64,000 nucleotides of DNA from DASQZK01 sp963732905. GTDB lineage: Bacteria > Bacteroidota > Bacteroidia > Bacteroidales > GCA-2748055. This document shows positions 55,024-63,623 of the stretch, piece after piece; position 1 is the first letter of the stretch; the number at the start of each line of letters is the position of its first letter. The DNA lies in contig CAVTBM010000008.1 in the NCBI GenBank assembly GCA_963732905.1, positions 434,001-498,000 on the forward strand, given 5' to 3'. Under the pieces are notes generated by a model that saw only the letters and a list, made by a program, of their open reading frames with translations, was not told the DNA's origin and did no database searches. The translations under genes and the position numbers were made by a program.

Positions 55024-56325
55024 TTGGATAATACCCGCAACAATAAAATTTCCGAAACCAATAAGTTCTGGTTCTCTCTGGATAATGCAGCAAAGATTTT
55101 CCCTGCAATTATTACGGATGAGGTCACCTCTGTATTCAGGTTGTCTGCAGTATTAAAACACGCAGTCAGGATAGCAGCCTTAAGAAAAGCAGTTTTGCTG
55201 GCAGAAGAGAGGTATCCGTTTTTCAGAGTACGACTGAAAGAAGGCTTTTTTTGGTATTACCTGGAGCACCTTCCCCGGCACATCCCCATTGAACCCGACA
55301 GCGGGCTGATCTGCAGGAAATTCCCGAATGGGAATTTGCTAATCAGAGTATTGGTTAGAAACAACACCGTTAATGTTGAATTTTCCCACATCCTGACGGA
55401 TGGCGGCGGGGCTTTTGAGTTCTTCAAAACGGTTCTTATAATATATTCAGGAGAGTGCGGTACCGAAATACCTTCTGAATACCGGTTCAAGGATCCAGGT
55501 AATCTGGTATCAGAAGAAGAATATGAGGATGCCTATAAAAGGTATTTTAAAGATGACATCCCTCCCATGGTCAAAAGATCCAAAGCTTTTCATATCCCCT
55601 TCCCGCTTAAACCCTTACCCCGTTTCACAAGGCAGATCGCAATGGTTTCAAGCAAAGAGGTAAAACAAATCGCAAATGATAAAGGAGTAGGTATCACCGC
55701 CTACTTTGCCGCCATTTATTTATATACATTGCAGGAAATATTTGAGGACCCGGCAACGGGGAATACGTTTAAACGGAAAAAATGGCTTCGTATACAGATC
55801 CCGGTTGATTTAAGAAAAATCCTGCCATCAAAATCCATGAGGAATTTTTCTCTTTTTGTAATGCCCGAAATTGACCTGCGCCTGGGACACTATAGCTTTG
55901 ATGAGATTCTAAAAGTGGTTCATCATCAAATGATGCTTGAGTCCGATGAAAAGCTGATCCATAAGAATATCTCAAGAAACGTAGGAAGTGAGAAAAAAAT
56001 TTATGTCAGAGGAATCCCTCTGGTGCTGAAGAGTCTTATTTTGCGGCTGAAATTCTATTCTTTGGGTACAAGCCAATATAGTGGAGTAATATCCAATTTA
56101 GGAAAAATAACACTGCCCGGGGAAACCAGCTGGCCTATCGACTATTTTAGTATCATCGCTCCTCCTCCAAACAAAATGCTTAAGATCAATTGTGGGATTG
56201 TGGGTTTTGGTGATAAACTGGTTCTGACTTTCGGGAATATTACGAATTCAATTGTTTTTGAAGAGAAGTTCCTGCGATTTTTAAAACAACAAAATATTTC
56301 AGTCGAACTAAAAACTAATCCGTAA
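55024..56325 (+). CDS. Condensation-domain-like acyltransferase (AATase/PapA-type fold)
   Basis: About 433 residues. The open frame begins with TTG 54976, but that codon lies inside a -7-like promoter element. TTG 55024 (LDNTRNNK) is a better choice; no ATG occurs nearby. The catalytic HxxxDG motif is SHILTDGGG with His122 and Asp126, numbered from 55024. This places it among chloramphenicol-acetyltransferase-fold enzymes, which include alcohol acetyltransferases, PapA-type acyltransferases and NRPS condensation domains. The motif FxNLGxI-like SNLGKITLPG appears near the C-terminus. The donor is probably acyl-CoA. It is 6 bp from the next gene and certainly co-transcribed. Confidence 0.85.
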   Translation: MDNTRNNKISETNKFWFSLDNAAKIFPAIITDEVTSVFRLSAVLKHAVRIAALRKAVLLAEERYPFFRVRLKEGFFWYYLEHLPRHIPIEPDSGLICRKFPNGNLLIRVLVRNNTVNVEFSHILTDGGGAFEFFKTVLIIYSGECGTEIPSEYRFKDPGNLVSEEEYEDAYKRYFKDDIPPMVKRSKAFHIPFPLKPLPRFTRQIAMVSSKEVKQIANDKGVGITAYFAAIYLYTLQEIFEDPATGNTFKRKKWLRIQIPVDLRKILPSKSMRNFSLFVMPEIDLRLGHYSFDEILKVVHHQMMLESDEKLIHKNISRNVGSEKKIYVRGIPLVLKSLILRLKFYSLGTSQYSGVISNLGKITLPGETSWPIDYFSIIAPPPNKMLKINCGIVGFGDKLVLTFGNITNSIVFEEKFLRFLKQQNISVELKTNP

Positions 56326-56331
56326 GAAACC

Positions 56332-57057
56332 ATGAAGATTTGCCCAAACTGCGGAGTAGAACTGGACGAAAACGCTAATTATTGTTCTTTATGCGGAGAG
56401 CCATTGGCCGACAATATTGAAAATGCCCCGTCGTATTTAAGATCCCGTAAAACCTCACAGGAACAGGAACTCCTTAGCGGATATCAGAAATTAACCGGCC
56501 TGCAAAAGAGGAAAATCATATGGAAAATTTCATGGATTATCCTTGGTACAGGTATGATCATTACCGCTATCATCGATTTGACGGTAAATCATACTATAAC
56601 CTGGTCAGAATATCCATTGTCTGTTAGTTTAGTCGTCTTTGTCAATATCAGCCTGATCCTCTTTCTTTACAGGAGAATCTTGCTATTGCTGCTTTTAAGT
56701 TTTCTCTCTTCCTCCGGTTTGTTAATTATTCTGGATTTTTTTGCCGGAAAAACCGGTTGGGGAATGAATCCCGGAATTCCGATTTTACTGGCAGCCTATG
56801 TAACCATTTTCTTTCTTATCCTTATGATTAAGAATTCAAATCAAAAAGGCCTTAACATCATTGCATTTTCACTCCTGGCTGCAGGGATGATGTGTATTTG
56901 TACAGACGGAATAATCTCGGTATATCAGGATAACAAACTTAGCTTTGGCTGGAGTCTGATTGTTTTTGTCTCTGCAACAATTGTTTCACTGCTGCTTTTA
57001 TACATTCATTACCGCTTGAAAAGGGTAACCGATCTGAAAAGATTCTTTCACATTTGA
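56332..57057 (+). CDS. Zinc-ribbon plus multi-helix membrane protein (DUF6320-like)
   Basis: 241 residues. An N-terminal zinc ribbon, CPNCGVELDENANYCSLCGEPL (Cys4, Cys7, Cys18, Cys21), is followed by a linker and six membrane helices (about 65-235). The ribbon is cytoplasmic. Ribbon-plus-helix proteins of the DUF6320 type are often next to condensation-fold acyltransferases of the kind in the preceding gene. The pair may modify or move a lipid or alcohol substrate at the membrane (inference). Confidence 0.85.
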   Translation: MKICPNCGVELDENANYCSLCGEPLADNIENAPSYLRSRKTSQEQELLSGYQKLTGLQKRKIIWKISWIILGTGMIITAIIDLTVNHTITWSEYPLSVSLVVFVNISLILFLYRRILLLLLLSFLSSSGLLIILDFFAGKTGWGMNPGIPILLAAYVTIFFLILMIKNSNQKGLNIIAFSLLAAGMMCICTDGIISVYQDNKLSFGWSLIVFVSATIVSLLLLYIHYRLKRVTDLKRFFHI

Positions 57058-57127
57058 GACGACCTCTGCTTTCGTGGAATTGTCCCTTCACTTTATCATA
57101 AACAGAACGTCTGAATATGGTAACCCA

Positions 57128-57763
57128 TCATACTATTTTCCATAATTCAACCCACAGATCCCGGCCCATTGCGAAGAATAAAAAAAGACTTCCCAGCCAG
57201 CCATGATAAAGACCAAGCGGCCAGAGGTTTCTCCATTTGAAATATGCAAAAGTAAATAAAACCTCCATAAAAAAGGCGAAGATCATTAAGGGCAAATAAG
57301 GATAGTGAACAAGGCCAAATAACAATGATGTTACCAGGATGGCCTGGTGACTGTTCAGGTTTAATAATTTTATGGATTTCAGATTCCCGGCAATAAGGGC
57401 TGTCATCAGAAACTGTTGGATACATCCCCATAGCGGATAAAGAATTAATACAGGTATTACATGCCAGTTAAGGAAGTTTGAGTGAAATGAAATACCGTAC
57501 CAAAGAATTCCTCCAATGGCTGTCAATGAAAAAGGCAGGAGAAAAAGGAAAACCCTGTTAAAATTTTCTTTCCGGAATCCCCAGATCCGAAGCATATCCT
57601 TATTCTCTTTTCGACGTTTCAATATGTAATAAACCCACAATAGACAAGCGGCTGTGATGTAAAACACACGCAGACCAAGCCAGTCCACCAGAACATATTT
57701 CAGTGCACCTGAAATGATCACCGCCAGGATTTCAAGCCATTTCCGCCTGTCTGAATTTGTCAC
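57128..57763 (-). CDS. CPBP-like membrane protein with altered catalytic residues
   Basis: 211 residues, about seven membrane helices. The layout resembles CPBP (CAAX-prenyl protease/bacteriocin self-immunity) proteins: LYPLWGCIQQFLMTALIAGNL (about 119-139), then LLFGLVHYPYLPLM with a conserved His, and LYHGWLGSLF. In active CPBP proteases the first motif is EExxxR; here it reads QQFLMT, so the two Glu and the Arg are missing. The protein may be inactive as a protease or use another role. It faces the acyltransferase operon and converges on it. Confidence 0.75.
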   Translation of the reverse strand: MTNSDRRKWLEILAVIISGALKYVLVDWLGLRVFYITAACLLWVYYILKRRKENKDMLRIWGFRKENFNRVFLFLLPFSLTAIGGILWYGISFHSNFLNWHVIPVLILYPLWGCIQQFLMTALIAGNLKSIKLLNLNSHQAILVTSLLFGLVHYPYLPLMIFAFFMEVLFTFAYFKWRNLWPLGLYHGWLGSLFLFFAMGRDLWVELWKIV

Positions 57764-58040
57764 TTTACATTATGAATTATGTGTGAATATCTCATGCTTT
57801 TCCTGAAAGAAGAATGAAAACCAGGAAAGATGAAATGTAAGGTAATTTGCCGGAGATAAGATATTTCTATGCAGAAAACCGGAATTTGCCCATCATAAAA
57901 ATTATAAGTGTTACATACTCTGCTTCAACCCCTATACTTACCCATTCTTTTCGTGCCGGTCACAATCATGCATAATTTAAATGGATTATAGAGTATGGAT
58001 TGACTGCCGATGGATATTAAAGAAATCCGGTTTATCCGGG

Positions 58041-58550
58041 TCAGATCGTATGATGACCGTTCCCCGGGAGGAACTGCCTGAAAAATCGGAATAAATGAAA
58101 TTCGGGTTTCCGTGTATTTATCTTCTTATCCTTTTCGTCATAGAATTCTTTTATCAGGGCAAGCACTTCGGTAGAAAATATAACCCCCAATCCGGTTTTG
58201 CCGATCCGTCGGCGGAATTTTACCAGCTCATAACGGCTGAATGGCAGTTCTGCCTGTTGGTAAACTTCTCCGCAGAAATACTGGAAAGCAGGATCTTCCA
58301 GCCACTGATTCATGATACTCTCGTCAGTACCCTCATAAAGATGCTTCAGAATGAGCATGCCGGACATGGTTCTGACCGGAATAGACTTACGGCCTTTGTC
58401 TGGTGAATAATGAATGCTTAATTGAGTGATTATGGTTCCCCAGTTAATTCTCCGGGCCAGACGGACAAGTTCATGATCTTCCCGGATAATATGGGAGAGA
58501 GGTACCTTGAATATCTCCAGTTGGGGTGATTTTTCCAATTGACCTATCAT
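58041..58550 (-). pseudogene. N-terminal fragment of an IS5/IS1182-type transposase
   Basis: 169 residues. The DUF772-like N-terminal domain is clear: GRKSIPVRTMSGMLILKHLYEGTDESIMNQWLEDPAFQYFCGE (about 53-96) and LPFSRYELVKFRRRIG (about 101-116). A full-length transposase has about 440 residues; the DDE catalytic part is lost after about residue 145, where the frame runs into unrelated sequence (FRFFRQFLPGNG). No terminal inverted repeats were found, so the rest of the element is gone. Confidence 0.85.
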
Positions 58551-58864
58551 GGCTGTTTCTTTGAGTAAAGCTCTGAATTTTTGGTCACATTAAACAACTG
58601 GATATCAATTATTTTTCAACATAAAACTGTTAATATCCCATGCATTCAAACGGACTACAAAGCCCACAGAGAATCATTCAGTCACAATAATCCCTCACCT
58701 ATGAAAGAAAAGCTACCGATAAATAAGTTAAATTTGCCCGGACCGGGGGTACAGATTGATTTGAATAGTCGACATTAAACCTGAAGTTCCCTTTCCATTT
58801 TTGAAAAAGGAAACAGGAAAATAATAAGATCTGGCAGGGTTGCCAGGGCCGGAAGGCAAAGCAT
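58551..58864. other. Intergenic region, no gene seen
   Basis: 314 bp beyond the transposase fragment, with short open frames only. No terminal repeat of the lost IS was recognised. Confidence 0.4.
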
Positions 58865-59080
58865 TCAATTTCTGTTCTTTCTGATCATCGTTGATACAAA
58901 AGGAATCGACAGAATCGTTACCAACAACAGGATTATACCTATGGTACAATACGTTGAACAGAAAAATGTATTACCGGCGTGGCAGGTTTTTGCGATAACT
59001 GCAAAAACGATCATAAGCAACCAGTCGGCAAACAACATTGTTCCGGCAATAAAAAACCATTTTGCGATTGTTGCGTTCAT
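58865..59080 (-). CDS. Small two-helix membrane protein
   Basis: 71 residues from ATG 59080; the frame extends to 59107, but that stretch is unlike a signal or helix. Two membrane helices (about 8-30 and 43-64) with Cys residues between them (AKTCHAGNTFFCSTYCT), which may form a disulfide or bind metal. No family was recognised. It is divergent to the DUF134 gene. Confidence 0.6.
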   Translation of the reverse strand: MNATIAKWFFIAGTMLFADWLLMIVFAVIAKTCHAGNTFFCSTYCTIGIILLLVTILSIPFVSTMIRKNRN

Positions 59081-59163
59081 TTTTAATATTTTAGTAAATT
59101 TAATCAAAATTTTATTATGATCATATGTTCATACCTTTTTTTTTGAACAAATGTTATTAAATT

Positions 59164-59742
59164 ATGGCAAGACCAAAACGAATAAGAAAAATAAACAGTC
59201 CGCCGGGCTTCAGGGGGTTCACTCCTATCGGCGAAAAGGAGAATTCAAACCCTGTGGTTATGAACCTGGAAGAATTTGAGGCAATCCGGTTGAGCGACTA
59301 CGAAATACTCGGACAAGTTGAAGCGGCGGAACGAATGGGTATTTCCAGGCCCACTTTTACCCGTATCTATGAAAGTGCCAGACGGAAAGTAGCTATGGCC
59401 TTTAACCAGAAATTACCGATTATTTTTGAAGGAGGTAAAATTTATTTTGATACCGACTGGTATACCTGCCACACCTGCGGCAGCTGGTTCAACCATCCTG
59501 AAAAAGAATCTGACGTGATATCCTGTGCTCTTTGCGGGTCGGAAGATGTTTCCCGTTTCAGCGGGGACCCTGTGAGCAAGACTCTTACCGGAACGTGTAT
59601 TTGCCCCGAATGCGGCTTTGAAAAACAGCATGTTTCCAATTGTCCCTGTAAAAAAGTAAAATGCCCTCAATGCGGTCATATTATGACGCATAAGCACAAT
59701 ACTCCTGATCCGAAATTAAATCATAAATTCATCAACCCATGA
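59164..59742 (+). CDS. DUF134 family DNA-binding protein with zinc-binding C-terminus
   Basis: 192 residues. The N-terminal DUF134 domain (about 1-95) begins ARPKRIRKINSPPGFRGFTPIGE and has the helix-turn-helix EAIRLSDYEILGQVEAAERMGISRPTFTRIYESARRKVAMAF. A Cys-rich tail (CHTCGSWF, CALCGSEDV, CICPECGFE, CPQCGHIM) likely binds zinc or an Fe-S centre. DUF134 proteins are commonly next to NifX/NafY-like genes, as here (the next gene overlaps by 4 bp). It probably regulates or assists metal handling. Confidence 0.9.
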   Translation: MARPKRIRKINSPPGFRGFTPIGEKENSNPVVMNLEEFEAIRLSDYEILGQVEAAERMGISRPTFTRIYESARRKVAMAFNQKLPIIFEGGKIYFDTDWYTCHTCGSWFNHPEKESDVISCALCGSEDVSRFSGDPVSKTLTGTCICPECGFEKQHVSNCPCKKVKCPQCGHIMTHKHNTPDPKLNHKFINP

Positions 59743-60059
59743 AGACAGCCATAACCTCAGAAGGAAATAGCCCCGATGACATAGTTGACCGGCATTTTGG
59801 CCGTTGCGCCTGTTTTGTGATCTATGATGACAGCACCGGCGGGATCGAATTCCTGCCTAACCCAAACCAGACTAAAATGGAAAATTCGGGTCCGGCATCC
59901 GTCGAACTGCTTGTAGAAAAAGGCGTTACAAAGGTTGTCTCAGGCGAATTCGGCGTCAAGGTAAAGGAATTGTTCGACATCATGAAAATTCAGATGATCA
60001 TTGTCAGGGAGACGAAAAAGGTTTCAGAAATTTTAGCCCTTTTAAAACAGCCCCGGTAA
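59739..60059 (+). CDS. NifX/NifB-like iron-molybdenum-cofactor-binding family protein
   Basis: 106 residues, the usual length of the single-domain DiNase-Fe-Mo-co family. The start MKTAITSEGNSPDDIVDRHFGRCACFVIYDD is typical. The start ATG overlaps the previous stop as ATGA, so the pair is translationally coupled. No nitrogenase genes are in the window; such members bind metal clusters in other settings. It converges with the lipoprotein gene (14 bp apart). Confidence 0.93.
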   Translation: MKTAITSEGNSPDDIVDRHFGRCACFVIYDDSTGGIEFLPNPNQTKMENSGPASVELLVEKGVTKVVSGEFGVKVKELFDIMKIQMIIVRETKKVSEILALLKQPR

Positions 60060-60073
60060 AAGGATCAGAAGCC

Positions 60074-60490
60074 TTACATCCCGTGCAGTCTGACAAAGGT
60101 TGAAGTTTTGCCATGACTGTCCTCCAGTTTTATTTCATTGGTTGTAAACGAAATAATGGTATAAGTACCCGCTTTGTTTAACAATTCTTCAGCATCCGCT
60201 TTTGTGATATTGAGGGTTAGCCTGTTGTTTTCAATTTTCCAATTTCCCGTCGCGTTTCCATCAATGCCCTGGGAGATTGTGTTACCGATAAATCCTCCGG
60301 AACGTAACTGCGATACGAAGCTTTCGTCTTTATCAAAACGGATATATTCCTTGTAATAATCTCCGGGCGATTCCTGCCAGTGACCAATAATCGCGGTCGG
60401 GTAATCCTTTTCCACCACTTTCGTGGCAGTTGGCTGGCATGAATAACTGATAAAAAAAGTGATCAGTGCTAACAGATAAATTTTTTTCAT
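60074..60490 (-). CDS. Lipocalin-like small lipoprotein
   Basis: 138 residues. The signal peptide ends in a lipobox at Cys18 (ISYSC). The body has IIGHWQESPGDYYKEYIRFDKDESFV (about 35-60), a GTWxLxx-type opening of lipocalin-like domains, then GNATGNWKIENNRLTLNIT and the closing SFTTNEIKLED. Such small beta-barrel lipoproteins occur in many Bacteroidota. Function unknown. Confidence 0.75.
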   Translation of the reverse strand: MKKIYLLALITFFISYSCQPTATKVVEKDYPTAIIGHWQESPGDYYKEYIRFDKDESFVSQLRSGGFIGNTISQGIDGNATGNWKIENNRLTLNITKADAEELLNKAGTYTIISFTTNEIKLEDSHGKTSTFVRLHGM

Positions 60491-60646
60491 TGAATATTAT
60501 GATTTTATTTGGTCTTTTCCAGGATCATAATGCCGGATGAGCCTTCCCGATACTCAAACTTCCCCGCATACGGTCGACAGGATGTGGACAATGTGTGAAT
60601 TCCGCACCGTTGCTCAGTTTCACTGCTGATGTGGGTTGAAGAAAAA

Positions 60647-61117
60647 TCATTTCCTGTCCCTGGTAGGTATAATGAACAATGGAATGTCCGTTTTTTCGAG
60701 AACCTCTTCCGTAACACTTCCTATCAGGATTTTTTCAAGCCATCTCTGGCTATGGGAGCCCATGATGATGAGATCTGCGTTGATCTCAGCGCCAGCTTCA
60801 AGAATAGCAGTAGCATCATCACCCTCTCCCACCCTGGTTTTTATTGACGGGTCACCCAGATGATTCTTGGTTTCACTGAGAAACCGGGTTGCAGCCTGTT
60901 TTAGCGCATCAATGTTAATATAAGGTAACTCACCCATATCCATGAATCCGGTAAAACCCATGATCGGTGAGTAATCTCTTGAAGTGTAATAAATAGCATC
61001 GGCCACAACGTGCAGCAGTGTGATCTCGGCATTCATAGATCTGGCCAGGGCATACCCGATTTCTGCCACTTTCTGAGCTGTGGGGTCATAATCCAGGGCA
61101 ATAAGCACTTTGCTCAT
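60647..61117 (-). CDS. Universal stress protein (UspA family)
   Basis: 156 residues from ATG 61117 (MSKVLIALDYD); the frame extends to 61159 (MTKKNN), but the shorter start fits the family. The pattern VLIALDYDPTAQKVAEIGYALA (about 3-24), ITLLHVV (about 32-38) and the ATP-binding end IMGSHSQRWLEKILIGSVTEEVLEKTDIPLFIIP (about 116-149), with the GxxGx9GS/T-like layout, mark UspA. Such proteins rise under starvation and other stress. No composite promoter copy precedes it. Confidence 0.92.
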   Translation of the reverse strand: MSKVLIALDYDPTAQKVAEIGYALARSMNAEITLLHVVADAIYYTSRDYSPIMGFTGFMDMGELPYINIDALKQAATRFLSETKNHLGDPSIKTRVGEGDDATAILEAGAEINADLIIMGSHSQRWLEKILIGSVTEEVLEKTDIPLFIIPTRDRK

Positions 61118-61305
61118 GATCATGGACTTGAAGCCGGGTTCATTGTTTTTTTTGGTCATAGACTGAAGTTTAAAAATGTGACGGGTGACTCATATTAGTT
61201 TTGGAACCCTCTTTCAAAGTTACACTGTTTAAAAACTTTTGTGCAAAACGACTGCATACAAGAATTACCGAAATGTATCATGTATCCTGTTGCCTGAAAA
61301 ACTTC

Positions 61306-61638
61306 TCAGTCTCCCAAGTCATCTTCCAGATCCTCATGATCATCACCACCCAGGCTGTAATAATCATTCTCCTCATCTTCCAGACCATAATCATCATCAT
61401 CCTCATCACGGCTGGAACCAGGAACATCAAGATCACTACCGGTTTCAACATCATCAAAATCCTTTTCATTGGATTTCGCGTATTTCTTCCCTTTCTTTTT
61501 ATGCTTTAAAGGGTTTTCCGGACTTAATTCCTGTTCTTCTTCATCCTTCTGATATATATCTTCATATTCAGGATTCTCAGGATAACCAGGAAGATATTCC
61601 TCGTCTCCTTTCATTGATATTTTGTTTGTCTTTTTCAT
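61306..61638 (-). CDS. Small acidic, probably disordered protein
   Basis: 110 residues, rich in Asp, Glu, Lys and Ser with no hydrophobic core. EEYLPGYPENPEYEDIYQ near the start resembles a small family of Bacteroidota proteins with a GYPxYPxxEDI motif and an acidic tail (DEDDDDYGLEDEEND). No function is known; a role in binding or buffering is possible. It lies between UspA and a long intergenic region. Confidence 0.7.
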   Translation of the reverse strand: MKKTNKISMKGDEEYLPGYPENPEYEDIYQKDEEEQELSPENPLKHKKKGKKYAKSNEKDFDDVETGSDLDVPGSSRDEDDDDYGLEDEENDYYSLGGDDHEDLEDDLGD

Positions 61639-62289
61639 TTCGATTGTTTTTCAGTGAAACAATGATTCCGTTAATAAGTTCTGAAGTTAGCTACTTAATC
61701 GACCCAGAATTCCGGCCTTCATTCCGTGACTATTTTACATAGATGTGTCAAAAATTCTTCAGAGTAAGTATAACATGAGTAACTGATTCCTGAAGTGCAA
61801 TGAAATCTGACAGTTAGATTCAATTACTGAGTCAGTGTAAAAAACCCTTGTATACCAGAAGCATTACAAGGGTATCTTATACTCAAATGCATCAATATTT
61901 CTCTCTTTATTATTATAGGGTGACCGGAAATTGCCAGGGATATTTTAAAATGAAAAATCTGAAAGAAGCAAAGATCAATCACTGACAGCTGACAAAATTG
62001 GAATAACTTATATAATATATTGTGTATCTTTACTTTACAACACTGTTTTTTTTAAAATATCTATATAAGAATCCGGTTTATTTTCCTGAATTTCATCATG
62101 TTCATAAAAATGTTTATAACTACCCTAAAATTTATGTCTGATAGGTAACATTCCATGTAAAAAATGAATATACTTGCACAAAATAACCAGTGAAATAAAA
62201 AAAACGACTGTTGGCACATAAAACGCTGATTGTTTGAAACTTAAAGTTGTATAACTGTATAATGAAGCTACCTTCCACAATAATTTTAC
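61639..62289. other. Intergenic region with an orphan minus-strand terminator
   Basis: 651 bp without a protein gene. It contains a hairpin ending in a T-run on the minus strand at 61839-61873 with no minus-strand gene above it, a -7-like GATCTTTG on the minus strand near 61968-61975, and a plus-strand -7-like TATCTTTA near 62024. See the findings. Confidence 0.5.
61839..61873 (-). terminator. Intrinsic terminator on the minus strand
   Basis: 9-bp stem ACCCTTGTA/TACAAGGGT with a 12-nt loop, followed on the minus strand by TTTTTT. No gene on that strand lies above it within 400 bp, so it may end a small RNA. Confidence 0.7.
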
Positions 62290-63546
62290 ATGAAATCAGA
62301 AGAAAAAAAAGCCATGATTTCTGCTTCAGGTGAGGCTGATGTTCAGGAACCTCCGAGCACACCATACCTCCTGGCAGAAAGCCCGGGCTCTTCAGAAGAG
62401 CAAATCCCGGGTTTTCAACCGATCAGTGAAAATTCATTTCAATTTCTCCAAACTTATTTTCCGGGAACCACACTGCGTGAATGGAACAGCTGGCAATGGC
62501 AGCTACGTCATAGTTTTTCCTCTATTCAGGAACTGGGCACATTCCTCAGACTTTCAACCGAAGAACTGCTCGTAACATCCGAAACCGGAATTAACCTGCC
62601 TGTGCGCATCACTCCTTACTATGCGAGCCTGATCCACCGGGATGATGCCCGTCATGCGCTGCGCAGGACGATGGTACCGGTCATTGATGAACTCATCCTT
62701 TCACCTGGAGAACAGTCCGATCCATTGAACGAACATCAGCACAATAAGCTGAATTGCCTCGTACACAGGTACCCCGATCGTGTCCTTTTTCTGGTTACCA
62801 ACTTTTGCAGCAGTTATTGCCGTTATTGTACCCGGTCTCATATTGTAGCCGGAAAAGGTAAGTCTCACAGCCGTCGAGCCGATTGGGACGAAGCCCTGGA
62901 ATATATCAGGGAGCACTCTGAAATAAGGGATGTTCTGCTCTCCGGTGGCGATCCGCTTACCCTGCCGGATGATAAGCTGAAGTATCTTTTAACAGAATTA
63001 AGAGCAATACCTCATGTGGAGATCATCCGGATCGGAACAAAAGTGCCGGTTGTCCTGCCACAACGAATCACCACCACGCTGGTCAGATTACTGCGAAAAT
63101 TTCATCCTCTGTATTTAAGCATACATTTTACTCATCCTGAGGAAATCACTCCGGAGGTCAGCACTGCTTGCAACCGGCTGGCAGATGCCGGTATACCCAT
63201 GGGCAGTCAGACCGTACTTCTTAAAGGTATCAATGACGATCCTGAGGTCTTTAAAAAGCTTATGCATGAGCTGCTTAAAATACGTGTCAGACCATATTAT
63301 CTCTACCAGTGTGACCCTGTTCCGGGATCTGCACATTTCAGGACTCCAGTGGAAAAAGGACTTGAAATTATCCGGTCACTACGGGGTTTTACTTCGGGTT
63401 ATGCTGTCCCTCATTTTGTGATCGACGCCCCTGGCGGAGGAGGGAAAATTCCCATCCTGCCCAATTATGTTGAAGGCCGGAAGAACGGGGACATTCTTCT
63501 CACCAATTACCAGGGGAAACACTTTTCTTATCCCGATTATATATGA
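62290..63546 (+). CDS. KamA-family radical SAM (lysine 2,3-aminomutase-like) enzyme
   Basis: 418 residues. The 4Fe-4S motif is CSSYCRYCTRS with Cys173, Cys177 and Cys180. It follows TNF, as in KamA. The PLP-lysine region is GYAVPHFVIDAPGGGGKIPILPNY (about 376-399). Other KamA marks: HRDDARHALRRTMVP (about 115-129), LLSGGDPLTL (about 217-226) and QTVLLKGINDD (about 301-311). The family moves an amino group between carbons 2 and 3 of lysine or related amino acids. The N-terminal ~60 residues are an unusual Pro/Ser-rich extension. The next gene, 77 bp downstream, encodes a D-Ala-D-Ala-ligase-like enzyme. Confidence 0.93.
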   Translation: MKSEEKKAMISASGEADVQEPPSTPYLLAESPGSSEEQIPGFQPISENSFQFLQTYFPGTTLREWNSWQWQLRHSFSSIQELGTFLRLSTEELLVTSETGINLPVRITPYYASLIHRDDARHALRRTMVPVIDELILSPGEQSDPLNEHQHNKLNCLVHRYPDRVLFLVTNFCSSYCRYCTRSHIVAGKGKSHSRRADWDEALEYIREHSEIRDVLLSGGDPLTLPDDKLKYLLTELRAIPHVEIIRIGTKVPVVLPQRITTTLVRLLRKFHPLYLSIHFTHPEEITPEVSTACNRLADAGIPMGSQTVLLKGINDDPEVFKKLMHELLKIRVRPYYLYQCDPVPGSAHFRTPVEKGLEIIRSLRGFTSGYAVPHFVIDAPGGGGKIPILPNYVEGRKNGDILLTNYQGKHFSYPDYI

Positions 63547-63623
63547 ACCTTTTCACCGCGATTTAAATCCGGAGATACATTTAGTTACGGTTGTTTATCA
63601 AACAAAAAATTCGTCTTAATGAG

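Noticed and set aside
57780..57800. TGTGTGAATAT sequence at 57780 as another composite promoter copy
   Set aside because: The second box and the -7 element are not at +29 and +58.
60592..60621. TGTGTGAATTC sequence at 60592 as another composite promoter copy
   Set aside because: No TTGTGTA at +29 and no TAnnTTTG at the expected place.
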